From Victivallales bacterium (lineage in GTDB: Bacteria; Verrucomicrobiota; Lentisphaeria; Victivallales; Victivallaceae): DNA of 5,876 bases. The position numbers and the translations under genes are program-made. Location: positions 1-5,876 of the forward strand of contig DAOWBJ010000126.1 in assembly GCA_030634125.1 (NCBI GenBank), written 5' to 3'. The notes below the pieces were generated by a model, which had not been told where the DNA came from, did not search any database, and saw only the letters and a list, made by a program, of their open reading frames with translations. Position 1 is the stretch's first letter. Each line of letters starts with the position of its first letter. Shown here in pieces: positions 1-4,770 of this stretch.

Positions 1-593
1 TGCATGCTGACCACGAGCAAAACTGTTCAACAACCGCGGTTCGTACGGTAGGAAGCGCTCAAGTTAACTTGTATTCGACAATTTCCGCTGGTATTTCAGC
101 TTTATCAGGTCCTTTGCACGGTGGAGCTAATCAAGCGGTTATTGATATGCTTAAAAGAATAGTTAAAGACGGTAATGTGAAAAAGTATATTGATAAAGCT
201 AAAGATAAAAACTCCAGTTTCCGACTAATGGGTTTTGGACACCGCGTTTATAAAACTTTTGACCCGCGCGCTGTGATTATCAAAAAAGCCTGTCATGATT
301 TTCTTAAAGCTATGAATATTGATGATCCATTGCTTGAAGTAGCACTGCACTTGGAAGAGGTCGCTTTGAAGGATGAATATTTTGTCGAACGTAATTTGTA
401 TCCGAATGTTGATTTTTACAGCGGAATTATTTATCGTGCGATTGGCATCCCTGAAGACATGTTTACCGTGATGTTTGCTTTGGCTCGTATGCCGGGATGG
501 ATAGCGCACTGGAAGGAAATGACTACTTCCAATACAAAAATAACCCGTCCACGTCAAATTTATATCGGTAAAACGATGAAAAATGAAAGCTGA
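1..593 (+). CDS. gltA: Citrate synthase, C-terminal part (5' end outside the window)
   Basis: Citrate synthase condenses acetyl-CoA with oxaloacetate to citrate, the entry step of the TCA cycle, in the cytoplasm. The frame is open from the first bases (first whole codon at 3) and gives 196 residues to the TGA at 591-593, so roughly the N-terminal half is missing. The TTG at 69 is internal, because the preceding residues already read as the conserved HADHEQNCST segment. By alignment from memory with E. coli GltA, all catalytic and citrate-binding residues are present: His264 (GPLHGGAN, codon 117-119), His305 (GFGHRVYK, 240-242), Arg314 (DPR, 267-269), Asp362 (YPNVDFYSG, 411-413), Arg387 (FALAR, 486-488) and Arg407 (TRPRQIY, 546-548). 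The C-terminus stops about six residues sooner than in E. coli. The stop overlaps the next gene by 11 bases. Assignment is firm; whether it is a specialised methylcitrate synthase cannot be excluded without the N-terminus. Confidence 0.96.
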   Translation, partial: HADHEQNCSTTAVRTVGSAQVNLYSTISAGISALSGPLHGGANQAVIDMLKRIVKDGNVKKYIDKAKDKNSSFRLMGFGHRVYKTFDPRAVIIKKACHDFLKAMNIDDPLLEVALHLEEVALKDEYFVERNLYPNVDFYSGIIYRAIGIPEDMFTVMFALARMPGWIAHWKEMTTSNTKITRPRQIYIGKTMKNES

Positions 594-1290
594 AATTACA
601 CAGTTACTCGACCGCTTGATCGGTTATATTCCCGCAATGATGATTATTGCCATTTATGTGGCAATGATATTTATTATCACGGATTTCGAATTAAGTATGC
701 TGTTGCTCATTGGCGGTTTGCTGATGGGGCTGGTCATGAGTGCTATGGATGTTAATTTTCTCCCTTTGCGGCCAATTGTTATAATGTATACACTGGCGGC
801 TATCGCTTCATTTATTTATATCATCGGTAAAGGAGGCAAATTTGCGCAATTCAATCTTGAGGATATGATTGTAATCGCATTTTTTGTGGTTACTATTCTG
901 ATGATGTTGTTAATAGCCATGACCAAACCGGATAATCCCAGTAATTATATTATTAAGATCATAATTGACTGGTACTGCGTAGTATTACTGTTTGTCTTTT
1001 TATTCGCCCTTTATTATTTTGAATGTGAAGCTTTGGTTAATGACAATGGAAAAGCTGAACAGGATCTTCAAACCTGCTGTTATTTCAGCTGTATTACTTT
1101 TACCGGTCTAGGCTATGGAGATATTGTAGCGCTTCCCGGGTTCAGGATGGTTGCGGCGATGCAGTCAATTATTGGTTATATCTGCATGGGCGGTGTCGCG
1201 GCGACAATTTACTCCTTGATCCAATCCAAACTGCAGGCAATACATAAAGCTAAAAGACTTGAAGAGAAGGAAGAAAATGATTCAGTCTGA
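583..1290 (+). CDS. Six-helix K+ channel-like membrane protein with an altered selectivity filter
   Basis: The 235-residue protein is very hydrophobic. Approximate membrane helices are at 15-33, 38-54, 65-82, 94-114, 126-146 and 188-213. Between the last two lies a re-entrant pore helix and filter (about 160-180) reading CITFTGLGYGDI, followed by the inner helix. This is the Ion_trans_2 (bacterial K+ channel) arrangement: outer helix, P-loop with GYGD, inner helix. The four N-terminal helices lack the regular arginines of a voltage-sensor S4, so it is probably not voltage gated in the classical way. The position equivalent to Thr75 of KcsA is Gly175 here. Residues 214-235 form a short charged cytoplasmic tail with no regulatory RCK domain. 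The ATG at 583 has little Shine-Dalgarno complement and overlaps the gltA stop, so it probably depends on translational coupling. K+ conduction is inferred from family; other monovalent cation selectivity is possible because of the filter change. Confidence 0.85.
   Translation: MKAEITQLLDRLIGYIPAMMIIAIYVAMIFIITDFELSMLLLIGGLLMGLVMSAMDVNFLPLRPIVIMYTLAAIASFIYIIGKGGKFAQFNLEDMIVIAFFVVTILMMLLIAMTKPDNPSNYIIKIIIDWYCVVLLFVFLFALYYFECEALVNDNGKAEQDLQTCCYFSCITFTGLGYGDIVALPGFRMVAAMQSIIGYICMGGVAATIYSLIQSKLQAIHKAKRLEEKEENDSV
1267..1271 (+). promoter_or_regulatory. Ribosome binding site of the HD phosphohydrolase gene
   Basis: AAGGA lies inside the 3' end of the channel gene, with a five-base spacer to the ATG at 1277. 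It supports that ATG over the upstream in-frame TTG at 1259, which has no such element close by. Confidence 0.6.
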
Positions 1291-1933
1291 TTTTGAATCT
1301 AAATATACACATATTTATGAATTTGTGAAATCCAAACTCCAATCCGCTCCCGGCTGTCATGATTTTGATCACACCCTCAGGGTACTGCGTAATGCGGAAA
1401 AGCTCGCGGCGGAAATACCCGAAGCCGATCTGCAAATTATTCGCATAGCCGCACTCCTGCATGATATAGCCCGACCCGAAGAAATGAGCGCCAAAGGTAA
1501 ATTCTGCCATGCGCGGGAAGGAGCCGCAAGCTGTGCTTCCGAGCTGAAAAAATATGATTTTCCGCAAGCAATGATTGAGAAAATTTGTGATTGCATCCGC
1601 AGTCATCGTTTCAGGGGGGATGGTCCGACGCCACAAAGTATTGAAGCTGAAATTGTTTATGACGCGGATAAACTTGATTCTATCGGTGCTGTCGGTATAG
1701 GCAGAGCGTTTCATTTTGCCGGACGCGAAAACGCCCGGGTTCATAACACTGGCGAAGAAGCCTTGAACTCCGAAGCATACAGCCGCGAGGATTCAGCTTA
1801 TCGTGAATACCTGGTGAAACTTCGGCATGTCCCTGATAAAATGTTGACTGTTGCCGGCAAGCGCCACGCCGCTGCCAGAGCCAAATTCATGCATGATTTT
1901 TTTGAGCAAATAGAAAGTGAAATAAAAGACTAA
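1277..1933 (+). CDS. HD-superfamily phosphohydrolase, YedJ-like
   Basis: This is a soluble 218-residue protein with the full metal-binding set of the HD superfamily, numbered from the ATG at 1277. It has His32 (DFDHTLRV), the His62-Asp63 doublet (ALLHDIAR), His78 (CHAREG), His110 (IRSHRF) and Asp131 (DADKLDSIGAVGIGR). The length and the DADKLDxIGA-GIGR segment match the YedJ-type group, which E. coli carries as a predicted phosphohydrolase of unsettled substrate. A metal-dependent phosphate-ester hydrolase, most likely on nucleotides, is expected. The ATG at 1277 is preferred over an in-frame TTG at 1259 because AAGGA at 1267-1271 sits five bases before it. The gene begins inside the channel gene (14-base overlap), so the two are co-translated. 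Its base composition is visibly richer in GC than the channel gene (about 53% in bases 1441-1500 against about 37% in 661-720), which may hint at a different history. Confidence 0.9.
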   Translation: MIQSDFESKYTHIYEFVKSKLQSAPGCHDFDHTLRVLRNAEKLAAEIPEADLQIIRIAALLHDIARPEEMSAKGKFCHAREGAASCASELKKYDFPQAMIEKICDCIRSHRFRGDGPTPQSIEAEIVYDADKLDSIGAVGIGRAFHFAGRENARVHNTGEEALNSEAYSREDSAYREYLVKLRHVPDKMLTVAGKRHAAARAKFMHDFFEQIESEIKD

Positions 1934-2049
1934 AGTGTTTTTGATTTTTTTATTATATATGGACTTATTGCCCGCAAATTATTATTTACACAAAAAAACG
2001 ATTTTTTCTTGAATTGTTCCTTGAAAAAGATTGCTTTTGTAATAGGTTT
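1934..2049. other. AT-rich spacer between two probable transcription units
   Basis: This 116-base stretch is mostly A and T and is the longest non-coding stretch in the window. T-runs follow the HD gene stop (1937-1952), but no stable GC-containing stem precedes them, so I do not call a terminator. At 1991-2011 there is an imperfect inverted repeat: CAA, an A-run, a CGATT centre, a T-run and TTG, with one mismatch. Its stem is almost all A-T, so it could equally be an A-tract upstream element or chance. The only promoter-like pair (TTGTTC at 2014-2019, TGTAAT at 2038-2043, 18-base spacing) would start transcription almost on the start codon. I do not regard it as established. Confidence 0.4.
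2044..2046 (+). promoter_or_regulatory. Short, weak ribosome binding site (AGG) for the CBM9-like protein
   Basis: AGG at 2044-2046 is the only Shine-Dalgarno-like element in front of this gene. It is 3 bases from the ATG at 2050 and 9 bases from the in-frame ATG at 2056, so spacing favours the second ATG. The difference is two residues. Confidence 0.35.
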
Positions 2050-3003
2050 ATGAATATGAAGAAAGATATACAAAAAATACCGGGAAACGTGTTTTTCGTT
2101 ACACTATTCCTGATTTTTATGGTAATATTCAGCTATTTTCGCCTGACAATTGCGAAATATGCAGTTTCGCTGTTAGCTATGACCCATGAAATTTTACTTT
2201 CTACGAAAAAAACAGGAAGCGGAGAGTTTCGTCCTGCCATGCAAATTGTTACCGGGAATAAATTTACCGCAAACCAAAAAAATAAATCAGGCAAAACTGT
2301 CAGTACCAGCAAAAAGCTTGATGACAGATTCAAAAATCCAGTTACCGCCAAGTTGCCTAAAACCAAAACCCCGACAATCTCCCCTGGAGAATACTTTCCT
2401 GAATGGAATGATCCCGGATTAGCACTTTTTACGCCGCTTAGAAAATATGACGGTACTATATGGCGTAAAGAAAAAACAGAGATAAAAGGCAGTACGGACG
2501 GTAAAAAACTTTATCTTATCTGTCGGTTTTACGATAAAGAACCGGATGAGGCTGTTACTACAAACAGTGCGGCAAATGCCTGGAAGGACGACAGTATTGA
2601 AGTTTTCCTTATGAATAACAGAAAAAGCAAAAATTATTATCAATATATTGTTTCTGTAACTGGTAAAGGAGCTACTCTTTATTATAAAAATACTAAGGCT
2701 CCTAATCGCGGGACAAATACAACGCTGCCAAAAGATTTTATGAAACCGCGATATAGCGCGGATGATTTTGATGGCGGTTTTGAAATTGAGCTGGCAATAG
2801 ATTTGAGCAATATCGGCATTAATAAAATTAAGCAGAGCGACTCTTTCCTGATGCAGATTACTAGAAATTATCGTGGGCAGGGGTATGGGAATTCGGTAAA
2901 CTTACAACTTTTTCCTGTTTATATATATGCTGACAATCGCATGGGGGCAAGTAACCATGACCGGAGAGCATTTCAAAAAGTAGTAGTTAAAAAAAGTAAA
3001 TAA
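2050..3003 (+). CDS. Membrane-anchored protein with a CBM9/DOMON-like domain
   Basis: The protein is 317 residues from the ATG at 2050, or 315 from the better-spaced ATG at 2056; an in-frame TTG at 2014 seems unlikely. Numbering below is from 2056. A lysine-rich N-terminus precedes one strong membrane helix at about 11-28 and a second, weaker hydrophobic stretch at 30-42. A Lys/Ser/Thr-rich linker runs from about 50 to 110. From about 115 to 310 the pattern resembles carbohydrate-binding module family 9 and related DOMON-like sandwiches: W136 and TEIKGSTDGKKLYLICRFYD, then AWKDDSIEVFL (176-185), YYQYIVSVTG (194-203), DGGFEIELAIDLSNIG (239-254) and FLMQITRNYRG (264-274). No glycoside hydrolase or other catalytic domain is present. 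The protein probably presents this domain outside the inner membrane, held by the helix. Sugar binding is inferred; such domains also bind haem or unknown ligands. A 26-base gap to the ABC ATPase gene suggests co-transcription. Confidence 0.78.
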   Translation: MNMKKDIQKIPGNVFFVTLFLIFMVIFSYFRLTIAKYAVSLLAMTHEILLSTKKTGSGEFRPAMQIVTGNKFTANQKNKSGKTVSTSKKLDDRFKNPVTAKLPKTKTPTISPGEYFPEWNDPGLALFTPLRKYDGTIWRKEKTEIKGSTDGKKLYLICRFYDKEPDEAVTTNSAANAWKDDSIEVFLMNNRKSKNYYQYIVSVTGKGATLYYKNTKAPNRGTNTTLPKDFMKPRYSADDFDGGFEIELAIDLSNIGINKIKQSDSFLMQITRNYRGQGYGNSVNLQLFPVYIYADNRMGASNHDRRAFQKVVVKKSK

Positions 3004-3029
3004 AATAATTATATAGTGAAGGATTTGTA

Positions 3030-3965
3030 ATGGAAAACGTAATAGAAATAAGAAATCTCACGAAATACTATGGAAGCTTTTTCTGGAAAAAGCCAACGCC
3101 CGCGTTGGATAATCTCACCCTTGATATTCCAATGGGTGCTGTCTTTGGTTTTCTCGGACCTAATGGCGCCGGCAAAACAACTACGATAAAGCTATTGATG
3201 GATTTAATCAAACCTTCAGGCGGTGAAGCGTCTATTCTCAGATGCGCCCCTGAAAATGTTGAAATTAAAAAGCAAATAGGCTTTCTTCCTGACGAACCGG
3301 TTTTCAGCTCCTACCTTTCCGCTAATGAATTTCTTAATATTTGTGCTAAGTTATTGGGTATACCGTCCAGTGAACGTAAAGGGCGGATCGCGGAAGTACT
3401 TAAGATTGTAAAAATGACCAAACACGCAAAGTCGAAACTTGGAGGTTTTTCGCGTGGAATGGTGCAGAGAATAGGAATTGCGCAGGCAATTATTAATCGA
3501 CCGAAACTATTAATTCTTGATGAACCGCTGGTGGGTCTCGACCCGCATGGACGTCAGGAGTTTAAAGATATAATTTTGCAGCAGAAGGCGAGTGGAACCA
3601 GTGTCTTTTTCTGTAGTCATATATTGTCGGATGTTGAAACAATATGTGATTACCTGGGAATCCTTAACGAAGGTAAGTTGTTATGCGCGGGAAAATTGGA
3701 TGACTTGCTCCAGAATACTGGTTTAAGCCTTCATATTCAACCCGGGCATGATGAAATTGCCAAAAAATTGCTTTCGGACGCGAGTGAAACGGTTAAGCTG
3801 CCTGACGGCGGCTGGAATTTAATTTTTGCTAACAAAAAGGAGGTTAAGCAGACTCTTTTAGGCATCAAAGAGAGGCATAAGGATGTAGTCACAATGATTC
3901 CGGCTAAGGAAAATTTAGAGAAATTTTTCTTCAGGAAAATTGCGGATGCAACAAAAACTAACTAA
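3030..3965 (+). CDS. ABC transporter ATP-binding protein (ABC-2 exporter type)
   Basis: This 311-residue ATPase would power the permease encoded directly downstream. All ABC motifs can be placed: Walker A GPNGAGKTT at 43-51, signature FSRGM at 140-144 in place of LSGGQ, Walker B LLILDEP at 160-166 with catalytic Glu165, D-loop GLDP at 169-172, and switch His197 (CSHILSDVE). The Q-loop region reads IGFLPDEPVF (83-92), where the usual glutamine is replaced by an acidic residue; this is common in COG1131-type export ATPases (CcmA/NatA-like). After about residue 225 comes the short C-terminal extension of this group, ending in a LEKFFFRKIA motif. AAGGA at 3019-3023 is six bases before the ATG. 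The substrate cannot be predicted; this class serves drug, lipid, polysaccharide, Na+ and surface-machinery exporters. Confidence 0.95.
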   Translation: MENVIEIRNLTKYYGSFFWKKPTPALDNLTLDIPMGAVFGFLGPNGAGKTTTIKLLMDLIKPSGGEASILRCAPENVEIKKQIGFLPDEPVFSSYLSANEFLNICAKLLGIPSSERKGRIAEVLKIVKMTKHAKSKLGGFSRGMVQRIGIAQAIINRPKLLILDEPLVGLDPHGRQEFKDIILQQKASGTSVFFCSHILSDVETICDYLGILNEGKLLCAGKLDDLLQNTGLSLHIQPGHDEIAKKLLSDASETVKLPDGGWNLIFANKKEVKQTLLGIKERHKDVVTMIPAKENLEKFFFRKIADATKTN

Positions 3966-3966
3966 A

Positions 3967-3990
3967 GCACAGCTTATATTTTAGCTTTGC
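3967..3990. promoter_or_regulatory. Small hairpin between the ABC ATPase and permease genes
   Basis: GCACAGCT at 3967-3974 can pair with AGCTTTGC at 3983-3990 (seven of eight pairs) around an eight-base loop, one base after the ATPase stop codon. No U-run follows, so it is not a standard intrinsic terminator. It ends four bases before the permease ribosome binding site, so it could affect mRNA decay or the ratio of the two subunits. A chance match is possible. Confidence 0.3.
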
Positions 3991-3994
3991 AAAC

Positions 3995-4000
3995 AGGAGG
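3995..4000 (+). promoter_or_regulatory. Strong ribosome binding site of the permease gene
   Basis: AGGAGG is a full Shine-Dalgarno core with an eight-base spacer to the ATG at 4009, the strongest such site in the window. It fixes 4009 as the start over the in-frame ATG at 4018. A second AGGA at 4002-4005 could serve that later ATG. Confidence 0.7.
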
Positions 4001-4008
4001 CAGGAAGA

Positions 4009-4749
4009 ATGAAAGGAATGAATGAAATCGCGGCAATAGCCGGAGGCACATGGAATCGAATATTACGGATGCGGGTAGTCTACGTCCTTATCGCTTGTGT
4101 GCTGGCTTTAATCGGGAGCGCATATAGATATGACGTTCTGTCGCTTGGTCAACACAAAGCTCTGATGGTAGATGTATCATTATTGCTGAACACTATCGCG
4201 GCAATTCTGGTCGCAATCTCTATCACCTTTGAAATATCCAGGGAATTCAGAGAAGGCGTCGCTACTACATTATTGTCGAAGTCGCTCGGACGTACTCAAT
4301 ATCTTATTGGTAAACTTATCGGTATATCTATTGCCGGTATAGTTATCACTGGTCTTATCGCTGTTGGTTTCGGACTTATTTTCAGTTCGGCTTTTGATAA
4401 AATCGGTCAGGAAATGATAGTAGGACATTTGCTGATTATGGCAAGCGTTATCCCTATGTCCGCACTGGCAATTCTCTTTGCTGTTCTCTTACCGGAATCG
4501 GTAGCTGCTATTGTTACAGCTATTGTTATCTGGTTTGCGCATTCTACAACAGCTTTGACAAATATCAAAATAGTTTATGGAGGAATTCTTCCTGACTTAA
4601 ATCTTTTCAACTTAAAAGCTGAAGCCGCGTACAGTTCCGGCGGTATAAGCTGGGTATATATGGTTCTTGTTCTCGCGTGGGGAATTGTATATAGTGTATT
4701 CACAACGTCATTGGCCGGTATAATATTTGGCAATAAAGACTTGAAATAA
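4009..4749 (+). CDS. ABC-2 type transporter permease
   Basis: This 246-residue integral membrane protein should dimerise and pair with the upstream ATPase. About six helices are visible: 23-38, 52-74, 101-125, 140-161, 165-182 and 216-240. A basic N-terminal stretch (NRILRMR, 16-22) precedes helix 1. Between helices 2 and 3 is the typical ABC-2 cytoplasmic segment FEISREFREGVATTLLSKSLGRTQYLIGK (74-102, quoted by its key residues E75, E79, E82, T86, K91, R95, Y98, K102). This corresponds to the coupling region that meets the ATPase in this family. A PDLNLFNLKAEA segment at 195-206 precedes the last helix, as in many ABC-2 permeases. Length and layout match a half-transporter without a large extracytoplasmic domain. 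The next gene follows after 21 bases, so the ATPase, permease and TPR protein are very likely one operon. Confidence 0.9.
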   Translation: MKGMNEIAAIAGGTWNRILRMRVVYVLIACVLALIGSAYRYDVLSLGQHKALMVDVSLLLNTIAAILVAISITFEISREFREGVATTLLSKSLGRTQYLIGKLIGISIAGIVITGLIAVGFGLIFSSAFDKIGQEMIVGHLLIMASVIPMSALAILFAVLLPESVAAIVTAIVIWFAHSTTALTNIKIVYGGILPDLNLFNLKAEAAYSSGGISWVYMVLVLAWGIVYSVFTTSLAGIIFGNKDLK

Positions 4750-4770
4750 TAAATACAGGAATAAAAAAAC

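Noticed and set aside
225..557. 110-codon open frame on the - strand
   Set aside because: It is antisense to citrate synthase, whose conserved active-site sequence occupies the whole stretch.
1250..1744. 164-codon open frame on the - strand, and a shorter one at 1369-1596
   Set aside because: Both lie opposite the HD phosphohydrolase gene, whose complete metal-binding motif set and good ribosome binding site are clear. The antisense translations show no recognisable domain.
1934..1960. Terminator after the HD gene
   Set aside because: There are T-runs but no stable stem before them; the possible pairing is nearly all A-T.
2014..2043. Promoter for the second operon (TTGTTC, 18 bases, TGTAAT)
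   Set aside because: The -35 match is poor, and transcription would start on or within a few bases of the start codon, leaving no room for the ribosome binding site.
2133..2643. Open frames at 2133-2366 (-), 2186-2422 (+) and 2419-2643 (-)
   Set aside because: All are shadows of the CBM9-like gene. They have no family resemblance and no convincing start signals.
3093..3108. Perfect seven-base inverted repeat CCAACGC/GCGTTGG early in the ABC ATPase gene
   Set aside because: It lies within conserved coding sequence, and a stem this short is expected by chance in a window of this size.
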